DNA from: Acetobacterium paludosum | Lineage (GTDB): Bacteria; Bacillota; Clostridia; Eubacteriales; Eubacteriaceae | Length of the DNA: 64,000 nucleotides | Assembly: GCF_008086595.1 (NCBI RefSeq) | Contig: NZ_RXYA01000001.1 | Coordinates: 62,001-126,000, forward strand | Reading direction: 5' to 3' | Part shown: positions 9,304-18,540 of the stretch, in pieces | How the letters are laid out: each line of letters starts with the position of its first letter | Position numbering within the stretch: the stretch's first letter is position 1 | Program-made: the position numbers and the translations under genes | The notes under the pieces: generated by a model | What the model was told of the DNA's origin: nothing | Database searches by the model: none | The model's input: the letters and a program-made list of their open reading frames with translations, nothing else

Positions 9304-9540
9304 GATGAAAAGCCAAGTATTTCTCAGAAAACGATAATAATTTATATCAGCCATTGTGAAACAGCCGAAAATCATTCAGGGCATTGCATTTGACTTCCCT
9401 CTTTTTTTCAGAACTTCTGCATAATCTACAGATCCATATTATAATCGTATTTTGACATGGCGGATCATATCATTGAGGCGCTGAATAATTCACAGAAAAG
9501 TTGGTATATAGACAATAAATATATGAATGAGGTGAATGAT

Positions 9541-10332
9541 ATGAATCGTTTAACAAAGGCATGGATCAGTTTGATTCTATTAGCGAGTACGTTGGTCATT
9601 AACGGATTGGGAGCATTCGGATTTTTCAATGGACTGTCGCAGAAAGCTGTTTCAGATCGGTATATGACATTAATTACGCCGGCTCCCTTTACTTTCAGCA
9701 TCTGGGGTGTCATCTATGCCCTATTGATCAGCGCCCTGGTTGTGATGATCGTTAAAAACAAGGATGATTATTATGGCAGTGCGATTGACCGCAGTGCTTA
9801 TCTTTTCTGGTTATCCTGCGGCTTCAATATGCTGTGGATTATCAGCTTTTCCTATACCTGGATCGGTTTATCGGTCGTTTTGATTTTTGGCTTTGCCATC
9901 ACATTGAGCTTGATTGTCAAACAAATCGGAAAAATTCAGACCGGAAAGCGCTGGCTGCTACCGGCGGCTTTTGGGATGTATGCAGGATGGCTTCTGATCG
10001 CAACGGTTGTCAACACAGCGGCATGGTTGGTCATGATTGAATGGGGAGGATTTGGCATCATGCCGGAATATTGGGGGATTATCGTGGCGGCTATGGCCGT
10101 AGTGTTGGCGGCGGTCATCACGTTAAGCATCAAGAATGTTATCTTTCCGCTGCCCATTGCCTGGGGATATTTTGGAATCTATCAGTATCTAATGGCACCG
10201 GAAGGCTTTCAGGGACAATTTCAATATTTACCCATTGCAACTTTAGTGGGCATCGTTTTTTTAATCGGAATCGCAGGTTTTCAGTTTATTAAAAATCAAT
10301 ATCGACTGATGCCGGATATTTCGAGAAAATAA
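9541..10332 (+). CDS. TspO/MBR-like integral membrane protein
   Basis: A 263-residue, largely hydrophobic protein with about seven to eight membrane segments. The segments TPAPFTFSIWGVIY, LSCGFNMLWI and the Trp-rich helices resemble the TspO/MBR (tryptophan-rich sensory protein) superfamily, but the length is well above the roughly 160 residues of classical TspO, as in the larger clostridial relatives. ATG 9541 is chosen over GTG 9457 because GAGGTG lies just before it. The substrate is unknown; porphyrin binding is known for TspO and is only a possibility here. It is a single gene, followed by a terminator. Confidence 0.65.
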   Translation: MNRLTKAWISLILLASTLVINGLGAFGFFNGLSQKAVSDRYMTLITPAPFTFSIWGVIYALLISALVVMIVKNKDDYYGSAIDRSAYLFWLSCGFNMLWIISFSYTWIGLSVVLIFGFAITLSLIVKQIGKIQTGKRWLLPAAFGMYAGWLLIATVVNTAAWLVMIEWGGFGIMPEYWGIIVAAMAVVLAAVITLSIKNVIFPLPIAWGYFGIYQYLMAPEGFQGQFQYLPIATLVGIVFLIGIAGFQFIKNQYRLMPDISRK

Positions 10333-10354
10333 ATTTAAATGTTTTTGAGGGACC

Positions 10355-10417
10355 GCCTCCTATTTTTTAATATTGGCTTACGACACCAGTATTATCTTAA
10401 TCATAGGAGGCTTTTTT
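10355..10417 (+). terminator. Probable terminator with long loop
   Basis: GCCTCCTAT and ATAGGAGGC are perfect inverted arms about 40 nt apart, and the second runs straight into TTTTTT. The loop is long for a classical terminator, so an alternative pairing inside it is possible. Confidence 0.55.
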
Positions 10418-10424
10418 ATGATAT

Positions 10425-10570
10425 ACGTTACACTTCCGTTTACTCTAGTCTCCCCAGCACCGCTGGGGGATTAATATTTTCATCGCCCTACAGGAGTTAC
10501 CGCTACCAGCCGCTTATAGGGGCTATTCAGGACCATCGGCTGAGCCAGTGGTCCTGATTTTAAGTTGTGC
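10425..10570. ncRNA. Structured non-coding stretch with successive hairpins (class unknown)
   Basis: Three hairpins follow each other: CCCCAGC/GCTGGGG (10452-10468, 3-nt loop), AGCC/GGCT (about 10509-10523), and CAGGACCA/TGGTCCTG (10528-10556) with an inner GGCT/AGCC stem, followed by ATTTTAA. There is no open frame with a ribosome site. It matches no riboswitch consensus I can recall. Read on the minus strand, the order of hairpins followed by a conserved-looking tail recalls the right ends of IS200/IS605-type elements, but no transposase is near. The strand is undetermined. Confidence 0.35.
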
Positions 10571-10692
10571 GTAGTTCCAATCTCAATATCGGCCGGCATT
10601 AAGTTAAGCGTTCCTCCGGCGTTGGGAGGGCGAATATGTCTGTCGATTTAGAGTGTTAAAAAATAAGTGCGAATAAATTTTAAAATATTATG

Positions 10693-10738
10693 TTGACAGA
10701 GTCAGGTAAATATCATTAAATGAACACAGTTCATTTAA
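10693..10738 (+). promoter_or_regulatory. Promoter with overlapping palindromic operator
   Basis: TTGACA (10693-10698) is followed 17 bp later by TTAAAT as a -10. The -10 lies inside a perfect palindrome (10716-10738) of TTAAATGAAC and GTTCATTTAA around a 3-bp centre. This is a typical site for a TetR- or MarR-type repressor; none is adjacent. It controls the small membrane protein at 10758. Confidence 0.65.
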
Positions 10739-10757
10739 AAATGAGGAGGTATTTTTT

Positions 10758-11126
10758 ATGTTGATTTATGCAATAATAACAATTACATTAGCGCTAGTAT
10801 TTTATACAATAGGGGTTTGGAGTGAAAAAATTCAAGGCCGGCTTAAAAAATGGCATTTAGTCATGTTTTATATAGGGTTGGCATTTGATACGACCGGAAC
10901 AACAATTATGAATAAAATTGCTGCCAGCGGATTTGTGCTTAATTTCCATGGTATTACCGGGCTGCTGGCAATTGTTTTAATGCTTTTCCATGCACTCTGG
11001 GCAACCGTGGTACTAGTAAAGAATGATGAAAAAGCCAAGGCAAACTTCCACAAATTAAGTATTATTGTTTGGATTATCTGGCTGATCCCATTTGTTTCGG
11101 GTGCTATATTTGGTATGACAAGATAA
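10758..11126 (+). CDS. Small four-helix membrane protein, HsmA/TIGR03987-like
   Basis: A 122-residue protein with four predicted membrane helices, GAGGAGG ahead of ATG, and a conserved-looking centre (FYIGLAFDTTGTTIM, HGITGLLAIVLMLFHALWA) resembling the TIGR03987/HsmA family of uncharacterised membrane proteins. The conserved His residues in helices 3 and 4 could bind a metal or haem, but that is a guess. A palindromic operator overlaps its promoter, so expression is likely induced by a ligand. The family assignment is from memory of the pattern. Confidence 0.6.
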   Translation: MLIYAIITITLALVFYTIGVWSEKIQGRLKKWHLVMFYIGLAFDTTGTTIMNKIAASGFVLNFHGITGLLAIVLMLFHALWATVVLVKNDEKAKANFHKLSIIVWIIWLIPFVSGAIFGMTR

Positions 11127-11186
11127 TATTTTATTGTGAAATCTTGCTGAACCGGTTTCAGCCCGTCGGGCTGGATATAAACATTG

Positions 11187-11241
11187 CAACGTTTGAAAGG
11201 GCCGGGCGTATTATGGTGGAGCCAAACCCTTTCAAACGTTG
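11187..11241 (+). terminator. Strong hairpin ahead of the ABC exporter operon
   Basis: CAACGTTTGAAAGGG and its exact complement CCCTTTCAAACGTTG (15-bp stem) enclose a 25-nt loop and are followed by GTGATGTTTTTT. It may end the preceding transcript or act as an attenuator 40 bp before the ABC gene. Confidence 0.6.
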
Positions 11242-11280
11242 GTGATGTTTTTTGTGTGTAAAGAAAAATGGAGGAAGTGT

Positions 11281-12186
11281 ATGCTGGAGATTAGCAATCT
11301 ATCAAAAACCTATCAGAGAGGAAATAAAGAAGCCTTAAAAAATATCAGTTTAAAGATTGAAGAGGGAGAATTTACAGCGCTCCTGGGACAAAATGGTGCA
11401 GGTAAAAGTACGTTGATTAATATCCTGGCGGGTAATGTCAAAAAAACACAGGGAATCGTGAAAATTGGCCAATATAGTATTGATAAGAATGAACTTGAAA
11501 CTAAAAAAATAATCGGGATTGTTCCTCAGGATACCGGGTATGATTTTGTATTTACCGTTGACGAGGCCTTGAAAAATCAATCGGGATATTTCGGAATAAA
11601 AAATAATGATGACTATATTGATGAACTGCTGGAGGCTCTTTATTTAAAGGACAAAAGAAATGCCCGGTTAAGGGATCTTTCAGGCGGGATGCGAAGACGA
11701 TTTTTAATTGCCAAGGCACTGGTTCATCAGCCTAAAATTCTGATTTTGGATGAGCCCACTGCCGGAGTCGATATTGAGATGCGGCACACCTTGTATGAGT
11801 TTCTGATCAAGCTGCATCAGTCAGGAACAACCATCATCCTGACAACCCATTATCTGGAAGAAGCGGAAATACTCTGCAATCGGATTGTGATTATCGATGA
11901 TGGAAAGATTGTTGCGGATGAACCCAAGGAACAGCTGATGGATTCATTTTCGGATGAAGTTAGGATTGAATTGCATTTTGATCACGAATTGAATCTGGCT
12001 GACTTGGAATTTTTAAAAGGTTATGATCCCCAAATAGAGGAAAAAACAAGTTTGAAACTAAAAGTTCAAAAAAAAGATTTATCAAAAGTTTTCCGAATGA
12101 TAACTGATAAAAAGTTGGAGTTTACCAATATTTTTGTGGAAAAACCAAAACTTGAAGAAATCTATTTAAAACTGATCAGTCATTAG
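11281..12186 (+). CDS. ABC transporter ATP-binding subunit
   Basis: A 301-residue drug-exporter-type (DrrA/CcmA-like) ATPase. It has Walker A GQNGAGKST near residue 40, signature LSGGMRRR, Walker B ILILDEP and an H-loop in TTHYLEEAE, followed by a C-terminal accessory domain of about 80 residues. ATG 11281 (MLEISNLSKTY) is chosen because GGAGGAAG precedes it. Its stop is 10 bp before the ABC-2 permease, with which it forms an exporter. The substrate cannot be told from sequence. Confidence 0.9.
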   Translation: MLEISNLSKTYQRGNKEALKNISLKIEEGEFTALLGQNGAGKSTLINILAGNVKKTQGIVKIGQYSIDKNELETKKIIGIVPQDTGYDFVFTVDEALKNQSGYFGIKNNDDYIDELLEALYLKDKRNARLRDLSGGMRRRFLIAKALVHQPKILILDEPTAGVDIEMRHTLYEFLIKLHQSGTTIILTTHYLEEAEILCNRIVIIDDGKIVADEPKEQLMDSFSDEVRIELHFDHELNLADLEFLKGYDPQIEEKTSLKLKVQKKDLSKVFRMITDKKLEFTNIFVEKPKLEEIYLKLISH

Positions 12187-12195
12187 GAGATGAAC

Positions 12196-12981
12196 ATGAA
12201 GAAACGTATTATATTTTATAACAGAACCGGCTTTACAACGCTTTTGAATCGGGAAATTCATCGTTTTATGAAGGTGCCGGTACAGACCGTTTTAGCCCCG
12301 CTGATTTCGAACATGCTGTATTTGGCGATTTTCGGGGGAATGCTTCAGACCCGACAGGTTGGGATCGATGGGGTTAATTATCTGCATTTCCTAGTGCCTG
12401 GTTTAGCTTCAATGGGGGCTATTTTTGCCGCCTTTCAGAACCCGGCATTCTCAATCATATCCCAAAAATTTCAAAACACCATTCAGGATTTAAACAGTTA
12501 CCCTATTTCCAACGCCGAAAAAATTCTTGCATTTGTCTTTGGCGGGGTCTTTAGAGGGGTTTTAGTCGGATTGCTGACCTATGCGGCAACAATATTTTTT
12601 GTCGGGTATGAAATCGAATATCCTGTTTTTTTTGTTTTATCCCTGACCGCAACATCGTTTGTTTTTGCCTCGCTTGGTTTAATCTGCGGATTGATTTTTG
12701 ATAATTTTGAAAAAATGAATTTTGTTTTGGCAATTGTCATTACCCCTCTGGCCTATTTAGGTGGGGTGTTTTTTGAAATTTCCAAATTGCCTGGTTTGCT
12801 GGCGGCAATCAAATATATCAACCCAATTTATCCCTTGGTAAATGTCGCTCGGTTTGCTTTCATCGGAGTGTATGAAGGAAACATTCAGGTTCAAATCATC
12901 ATCACCGTGGTTTTAATTCTTGGCTCTTTTCTGAGTGCCTCTTATATCTTTAAGAAGGGGATTGGAATAAAAACCGTATAA
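12196..12981 (+). CDS. ABC-2 type permease
   Basis: A 261-residue permease with about six membrane spans, of the DrrB/NodJ-like ABC-2 family (NREIHRFMKVPVQTVLAPLISNMLYL at the start of the first span region). ATG 12196 (MKKRIIF) gives a workable distance from TAGGAG; the in-frame ATG at 12190 would overlap it. It pairs with the ATPase upstream and is the last gene before a bidirectional terminator. Confidence 0.87.
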   Translation: MKKRIIFYNRTGFTTLLNREIHRFMKVPVQTVLAPLISNMLYLAIFGGMLQTRQVGIDGVNYLHFLVPGLASMGAIFAAFQNPAFSIISQKFQNTIQDLNSYPISNAEKILAFVFGGVFRGVLVGLLTYAATIFFVGYEIEYPVFFVLSLTATSFVFASLGLICGLIFDNFEKMNFVLAIVITPLAYLGGVFFEISKLPGLLAAIKYINPIYPLVNVARFAFIGVYEGNIQVQIIITVVLILGSFLSASYIFKKGIGIKTV

Positions 12982-13022
12982 TTATCCGTGGATTTGTGAC
13001 TCTGGCTTGGTCTGTTTTATTT

Positions 13023-13062
13023 TTATGGGGACATGGCTATGAAAATAGCCATGTCCCCATAA
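13023..13062. terminator. Bidirectional terminator between convergent genes
   Basis: A perfect 18-bp stem starting TTATGGGGACATGG and a GAAA tetraloop, flanked by T-rich sequence on the left (TTTTATTTT). It lies between the ABC permease (+) and the ChW protein (-), so it can serve both. Confidence 0.8.
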
Positions 13063-13074
13063 GTCATGATCCTT

Positions 13075-14730
13075 CTAGATATTGATGAGAAACGGTGTGG
13101 TGGTCGGTCCCGGTGCTGGTTGCCCTTTGGTCAACACCAGGATGCGGATGCCTTCCAGGCGATAACCGAACCCTTCGGTCCCGGCGCTTTCACCGTTCTT
13201 CGCCCAGTCCAGCCAGCCGAAGTTCTGGGCATGAACCTGGTAGTAGACATCATAAAGCTCAGCATCCTCCCCGTAAAGAGAGAGCTCAATGGCTTCTAGC
13301 CGCAAACTCTCGCCGCTGGTTCCGCTGACTTGGCCAGCGTGTTTCCAGTCCTGCCAGCCGATATTTTCAATCTGAGTGCGATAGGCAACGTCGAAAATCA
13401 TGGCGTTGTCATTGGCGACGATTTGAATGGCTTCCAGTCGCAGTCCCAAACCCGTGGTTCCGCTGAGATCGCCTTTAGTTTTCCAATCCTGCCAGCCGAT
13501 ATTCTGAATATGGGTACGATAGGTGCAGGCCACATCGGCAGACACAAAGGGACGGGCGGTGAGGCCCGGTGCTGCGGAATCAGCCGGAACAATCACAATC
13601 TGAATAGCTTCAAGCCGGAGAGAAAGCCCCTCGGTTCCTGCACTGGCTCCATTTCTCGCCCAGTCCAACCAGCCATAGTCCTGAGCATGGACTCGATAGT
13701 AAACATCATAATTTCCGGCATCCACGCCGGTGAGCCGGATGCGGATGCCCTCGAGTCTTAGGGATTGACCCGTAGTTCCGCTGGTAGCTCCATTGGTCAC
13801 CCAATCCTGCCAGCCAATGTCCTGAATATGCGTCTGATACTGAATGCTCGCGTTGACTTCGCTGTTGTCGATTAAAATCCGAATCCCTTCCAGTCGCAGA
13901 GATTGACCGAAGGTTCCGCTGATGGCACCATTTTTGCAGCTTGACATCCAGCCCATATTCTGGACGTGGGTTGTGTAGTAGCAGTCCACATTGGATGCGG
14001 TCATTGCCGCAAATGTTATGCCTTTTGACGATGCATAGGTCTGGGCGGTGGATCCGGTGACGCCGTGGATAGTGAGCAGGGTACATCCGCCAAAAACAGC
14101 ATCAGCTATTGATGTCACACTGGCCGGAATATTGATACTCAACAGGGCGGTGCATCCGTTAAAAGCGGCATAGCCGATGCTGGTTACGCTGGCAGGGATG
14201 ATCAGTGTTTTCAGCGCATGTCCGCCCCAGAAAGAGCCATTGCCGATACTGGTGATGCCGTTTCCCAGAAATACCGATTCCAGATTGGGACAATTGTAAA
14301 AGGAACGAAGACCAAGACTGATTACAGTATCCGGAATGGTCACATCAGTAAGTCCGGTGCAGCCGTTGAATGCATCCATCCCGATTTCTTTCACCACTTT
14401 GCCGTTGAGCGCTTCCGGGATATCCACATGTCCGCCGGATCCGGTATAGGAATCGATTCGTGCGCCACCAACAATATCCGTATAGATGTAGTCTCCGCTG
14501 ACGCTGTTGGCCGTGACGGTTTCCTCACCTTGTTGCTGCAACAAAATCTCGCCGACTGCCTCCGTGGTAAGCGATGAGTTGACATCCGGACTTTGGAGTT
14601 CGGCAGCTGAATTTTCGACCGTTGCCGGAGCATCGGACCCTTCTTCCGCATTGGCGGCCATGGGAGCAAGGGTTGTCAACATCATGACCGTGATCAAAAG
14701 GCTGAACAATTTTTTTCCGCTTCGTTTCAT
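13075..14730 (-). CDS. Secreted LRR (BspA-type) protein with six ChW repeats
   Basis: A 551-residue exported protein with AAAGGAGG before ATG (14730) and a signal peptide (MKRSGKKLFSLLITVMML to ANAEE). Residues about 95-245 form BspA-like LRR_5 repeats (AFNGCTGLTDVTIPDTV, SVTSIGYAAFNGCTAL). The remaining 300 residues are six clostridial ChW repeats (pfam07538-like) with the core H-x-Q-x-x-GW-x-x-W-x-x-(N/K)G and RLE(G/A)I. The six fall into two triplets: the third repeat of each carries VHAQ-x-x-GWLDWA and SAGTEG. No sorting signal or membrane anchor is seen; ChW repeats are thought to mediate surface or ligand interactions. It may bind host or substrate macromolecules, which is unproven. Confidence 0.9.
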   Translation of the reverse strand: MKRSGKKLFSLLITVMMLTTLAPMAANAEEGSDAPATVENSAAELQSPDVNSSLTTEAVGEILLQQQGEETVTANSVSGDYIYTDIVGGARIDSYTGSGGHVDIPEALNGKVVKEIGMDAFNGCTGLTDVTIPDTVISLGLRSFYNCPNLESVFLGNGITSIGNGSFWGGHALKTLIIPASVTSIGYAAFNGCTALLSINIPASVTSIADAVFGGCTLLTIHGVTGSTAQTYASSKGITFAAMTASNVDCYYTTHVQNMGWMSSCKNGAISGTFGQSLRLEGIRILIDNSEVNASIQYQTHIQDIGWQDWVTNGATSGTTGQSLRLEGIRIRLTGVDAGNYDVYYRVHAQDYGWLDWARNGASAGTEGLSLRLEAIQIVIVPADSAAPGLTARPFVSADVACTYRTHIQNIGWQDWKTKGDLSGTTGLGLRLEAIQIVANDNAMIFDVAYRTQIENIGWQDWKHAGQVSGTSGESLRLEAIELSLYGEDAELYDVYYQVHAQNFGWLDWAKNGESAGTEGFGYRLEGIRILVLTKGQPAPGPTTTPFLINI

Positions 14731-15013
14731 GGTAAAACCTCCTTTATCATTCTAATCAAGGGATCGAACTGCTGAAGATCTACTGTCCTTATATCATCAC
14801 TTTACCCGATAATGAACGAATTAAACGGTTCTTCTGGACCGGTTTTTACATCCGGTTCAATCCTTTGGATCTTTATTTTTCCACGATTTTATGTTATGAT
14901 ACTAAAGCAATTGAAAGCAGATCAATATCCTCAAAGTTTCATTATCAGGTAAATATAAAGCTCGCGGCAGTTTTGCAAACGCCTGAAATTTTATTGTTGT
15001 AAGGAGAAAAACT

Positions 15014-15430
15014 TTGAAAAAGAAAGCCCTTGTCCTCTGCCTCATCGTTCTGTCATTATTTAGTGTCACTGCCTGCAGTTCAAACTCGGATGCCTCATCA
15101 AATCCGTTAAATCTTGAAAAAGCGAACCGTTATGAACTGCTGATCGGACTCAATGACGCCACTACCGGAAAACAGATTTTGGAAACAGAAACAGCAAAAG
15201 AAGCGATCAAAAAAACAATTCTTGAATCCGTCAGCGGGGTCACCATTACCATTTCAAACGGCAGCTATTATGTGGGAGCTCTGATTGTAGATGAAAACAC
15301 CATCAACTGCATAATCTATGGCGCTGATGACGAAGCCATCAATAAAATTGTTCAGGAAATTAACAGCCAGCTCAATCTGACGGTTCTTGTTGCAAAAAGT
15401 ACAAGCGAATATCGATTGATTAAACCATAA
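15014..15430 (+). CDS. Putative lipoprotein, unknown function
   Basis: A 138-residue protein starting at TTG with AAGGAG 8 bases upstream. The lipobox (LFSVTAC, Cys at about residue 21) marks it as a lipoprotein. The mature part is about 115 residues with no membrane segment and no family I recognise; the alternation of strands and helices (YELLIGLNDATTGKQIL) suggests a small alpha/beta domain. It is a single gene between its own leader and a terminator. Confidence 0.75.
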   Translation: MKKKALVLCLIVLSLFSVTACSSNSDASSNPLNLEKANRYELLIGLNDATTGKQILETETAKEAIKKTILESVSGVTITISNGSYYVGALIVDENTINCIIYGADDEAINKIVQEINSQLNLTVLVAKSTSEYRLIKP

Positions 15431-15477
15431 AAAAAAACGGCTGACCAAACAGATACTGTTTCCCAGCTGCTTTTTTT
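15430..15477 (+). terminator. Rho-independent terminator after the lipoprotein gene
   Basis: An interrupted stem (GCTG, CC, AAACAG paired with CTGTTT, CC, CAGC) is followed by TTTTTTT; an A-run on the left lets it also terminate mutM-direction transcription. Confidence 0.75.
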
Positions 15478-15535
15478 GTATTCATTAGGAGCGCTTTTTA
15501 GGTGAAAGATATTCATTATTGCCCCAAACCGGCGA

Positions 15536-16348
15536 TTACCCCTTCTTTTTTTGGCACTCTTGACAATAATAGGTACCTCTGCCACGAACCATTTCTTTCG
15601 TTATTGCCCCATGGCATACCGGACAAACTTTTTGCATATGGACTTGTAACTGGACCTGAAACAAGCCGGTAATGCCATTGGCGTCAAAAGAATGAATCGT
15701 TGTTCCGCCCTGGGCAATGGCCTGCTCCAGAATTTCTTTTGATACGGTGATTAATTCGGCTACTCGCTTTTTACTGACCCGTTTCCCTGGTGTGGCGGGA
15801 TGCATTTTTATTCGAAAACAGATTTCATTGGCGTAGATATTGCCAATTCCAGTCATAATGCTTTGATCGAGTAATAATGTTTTAATCGGCAGACTGCTCT
15901 TATGTATTTTTGAGTAGATCGCTTTAGAATCGGCATCCCATGGTTCGGGACCAAGTTTGGAAAGTGGTAAATCCTGATGATAGGTTTCTTTGTTCACCAG
16001 TTCTAAACGACCAAATTTACGAATGTCCTGATAGCGTAATTCAGTGCCATCACTAAATGCAAAGGTAAGATGTTCATGCTTGTTAAGGGGCTTTGAAGCG
16101 GCTACAATATTATATTTGCCTTCCATCCGCAAATGAGAAATAAACGCTTGGCTATCTAAAATAAAGATTAAATACTTTCCCACCCGGTCGATATCCCGAA
16201 TAGTTTGGCCTGTTAACGATGCTACAAAATTATTTGTATCGCCGGTGATGATCTTATCGTAATGAACACGGATGTCCTGAATTTCTTTTCCAATAATAAA
16301 GTTCTTTAACGTTCGACGAACGGTTTCGACTTCTGGTAGTTCTGGCAT
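15536..16348 (-). CDS. mutM: Formamidopyrimidine-DNA glycosylase
   Basis: A 270-residue base-excision repair glycosylase/AP lyase that removes 8-oxoguanine and ring-opened purines. The N-terminus MPELPEVET gives the catalytic Pro2 and Glu3; a C-terminal zinc finger has CPVCHGAITKE and YYCQEC. The length is normal for Fpg. The ribosome site GCAGGTG precedes ATG 16348. A stretch covering its first codons and upstream region recurs as fragments at about 30944-31010 and 50926-50971. Confidence 0.95.
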   Translation of the reverse strand: MPELPEVETVRRTLKNFIIGKEIQDIRVHYDKIITGDTNNFVASLTGQTIRDIDRVGKYLIFILDSQAFISHLRMEGKYNIVAASKPLNKHEHLTFAFSDGTELRYQDIRKFGRLELVNKETYHQDLPLSKLGPEPWDADSKAIYSKIHKSSLPIKTLLLDQSIMTGIGNIYANEICFRIKMHPATPGKRVSKKRVAELITVSKEILEQAIAQGGTTIHSFDANGITGLFQVQLQVHMQKVCPVCHGAITKEMVRGRGTYYCQECQKKKG

Positions 16349-16723
16349 AACTTTTCACCTGCTTTAATGGATACTAATTTTTCATTAGTCTTTTCCATGA
16401 ATATCTGAAGTATCGGTATCTATAAATATATAATTCGCAATCATTAATTTATAAAATTTTCGACATTTATTGAGAAAATACTATTTAAGACTGTTTCTTG
16501 CGGTATCCACCTCGAGTATACACCAACTGAAACCATTGCTGCAAATGAAAAAGATACATCACATTAAGTGACGGTTTGAAAGCTGTGAAAAACTACAAAC
16601 AAAATAGTGCCTTGTCTTTTGCGAGTGCATTTTGGTTATTGGAGAAACAGAAAATTGAAATATTGATTGACAATGATATCTCGACATAGTAATATTCAAA
16701 AAGAAATTTAAATGGAGACAACG
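16349..16723. other. Gene-free stretch between mutM and the glucosyltransferase
   Basis: AT-rich, no convincing open frame, tRNA or terminator. The first 50 bases belong to the dispersed repeat that covers the mutM start. GGAGA at 16714 is the ribosome site of the next gene. Confidence 0.5.
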
Positions 16724-18370
16724 ATGGTTAATTTAAAAGAATTAAAAGAAAATGTAAAATATTTCCTGAATAGCAAATGGGTTATGATTCCATTGCTGCT
16801 GGTTACAATCATGAGTTACGGATTCACATTAACGCATCCAAGTATGAGTGTCGATGACACGGCGATGGATTATTATTATCGGCAAAACGAGTTGCTGAGA
16901 CAGGGGCGTTTTTTTCAGGTGTTTATCGATAAAATATTGGGAATTTACAACTTCAGGCCGTTTGTGCTGGACTTTCTTGCGATACTGTGCCTGGTTGCGG
17001 CAGCGGTATTGTGGTGTTCGTTATTCAAAAAGGTTTCCGGCGATAAATTAAAATTAATTGTATATATTTTCTTTGCGTGTTTTTTTGTTTCATATCCGCT
17101 GATTACCGAAATATTTATTTATATGGGCTCTGATTTTGAAATCGGCCTTGGACATGCGATGATCCCCTTTATATTATTTGTTTTATTAAGCGACACCAAA
17201 AAGCTGAACAAGCCGGGACTATATATTTTGGCTTCCTTTTTAATAGCTTTGACGTTATCGCTTTATGAATCATTTGCAGTTGTCTATTTGTTTGGAATCT
17301 TTGCCATATTGATATTGCGGTTTTTATACAGTGACGATAGCAGAAAATTTAAAGATGTATTTTCACGGGGCGTATACTTTGTGATCCCGTTAATCATCGG
17401 CATCATTTTCCGCTTTCTTATCGATATGAGTTTAAGGATCATCCTTCAGCTGGGCACAAGCATTAATGCATCTAAGGAAATTCATTGGGATCAGGGCTTT
17501 ATGGAAAACCTGCCAAAGCTGTTTAGGGGCGTGACCCTGAGCTTTTTTTACAATGCGCTCGTCTATCTGCCAATCACCATTTTGCTGATCACAATCGGAG
17601 CAACACTTATTTTGATGTTCTGGCAGGGATTCAAATACCGGTCATTAACAATTGCGGCTTTATATTTGGGCAGCATCGTGAGTTTGTTTTCTTTAACGAT
17701 TTTCCAGGGAATTGAAACCCCATACCGGGCATGTTCGGTTTTTAGTGTTTTTACAGCCTTTGTTTTTATGCTTTTGTTGCAGTTTGTAGAAGAAGGCAAG
17801 TTCAGAATCGAAATAAAAAGAGCATTTGTTGTAGTTCTTTGCATCGTACTAATTTGGCAGTTAAATGATATCAACAAATGGTTTTATGTTGATTATATGC
17901 GGTATGAGGAAGAGGTCAATGTGGTCAACCAGGTTGCCGCGGAAATACGTTCAAATTACGATTTGAACAAACCGGTGGTTTTCTTGGGTGATTATAAGTT
18001 ATCGGATAATATCAACCAGTATACCTCAGCAGAAAAAACCAGTCTGGCTGGAAAACTCTATATGAACCTGACCGGGATTGTACCGGACGGCAAATATGCA
18101 TACAAATATGTTCAATCCAATGGCGATAGTTTTTTAGACTGGGCGGTCGGCTGGAATTTTGAAAACAATGTTTCTGAAGCGCACAAGTTTTTTAAAGATT
18201 TGGGGTACGACTTCAAGGCTGATAATTACACGATGCGGGAAGAAGCATTACCACTGGCAAAAGATAAGCCGCAGTGGCCGAAAAATGGCTCTATTTTTGA
18301 AACGGATGAATTTATTGTGGTGAATTTTGGGATTACGGAAAAATTTGAAAATCAAGTCAAATTAAATTAA
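16724..18370 (+). CDS. GtrII-family membrane glucosyltransferase
   Basis: A 548-residue protein with about eleven membrane segments and a C-terminal soluble part of about 150 residues. The start (THPSMSVDDTAMDYYY after the first span) fits the Glucos_trans_II (GtrII) family, which transfers lipid-linked glucose to cell-surface polysaccharide on the outer face of the membrane. ATG 16724 is chosen over the in-frame ATG 16712 because GGAGA lies between them. No gtrA/gtrB partner is adjacent. Its 3' end and terminator recur as decayed copies at about 28.8 and 30.1 kb. Confidence 0.75.
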   Translation: MVNLKELKENVKYFLNSKWVMIPLLLVTIMSYGFTLTHPSMSVDDTAMDYYYRQNELLRQGRFFQVFIDKILGIYNFRPFVLDFLAILCLVAAAVLWCSLFKKVSGDKLKLIVYIFFACFFVSYPLITEIFIYMGSDFEIGLGHAMIPFILFVLLSDTKKLNKPGLYILASFLIALTLSLYESFAVVYLFGIFAILILRFLYSDDSRKFKDVFSRGVYFVIPLIIGIIFRFLIDMSLRIILQLGTSINASKEIHWDQGFMENLPKLFRGVTLSFFYNALVYLPITILLITIGATLILMFWQGFKYRSLTIAALYLGSIVSLFSLTIFQGIETPYRACSVFSVFTAFVFMLLLQFVEEGKFRIEIKRAFVVVLCIVLIWQLNDINKWFYVDYMRYEEEVNVVNQVAAEIRSNYDLNKPVVFLGDYKLSDNINQYTSAEKTSLAGKLYMNLTGIVPDGKYAYKYVQSNGDSFLDWAVGWNFENNVSEAHKFFKDLGYDFKADNYTMREEALPLAKDKPQWPKNGSIFETDEFIVVNFGITEKFENQVKLN

Positions 18371-18428
18371 AATAAAATTGTCTGCTTATGCAAGGACTGA
18401 CATGGTTACAATAAATAGCACTTTGAAT

Positions 18429-18467
18429 AAAACACCCTTGAGTAAAATGATACTCAAGGGTGTTTTT
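18429..18467 (+). terminator. Terminator of the GtrII gene
   Basis: AAAACACCCTTGAGTA and its exact complement form a 16-bp stem with a 6-nt loop, ending in TTTTT. A related hairpin occurs at 28930-28961. Confidence 0.88.
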
Positions 18468-18540
18468 ACTTGCAACTTTCTGCAAAATGCACTTGTAAAA
18501 AAATATCTTAAGGACTAAGCTTATAGTAAGAGGAGTGAAA

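Noticed and set aside
13330-13761. 143-codon plus-strand frame within the ChW repeats
   Set aside because: The repeats keep the antisense frame open; no ribosome site and no recognisable protein.
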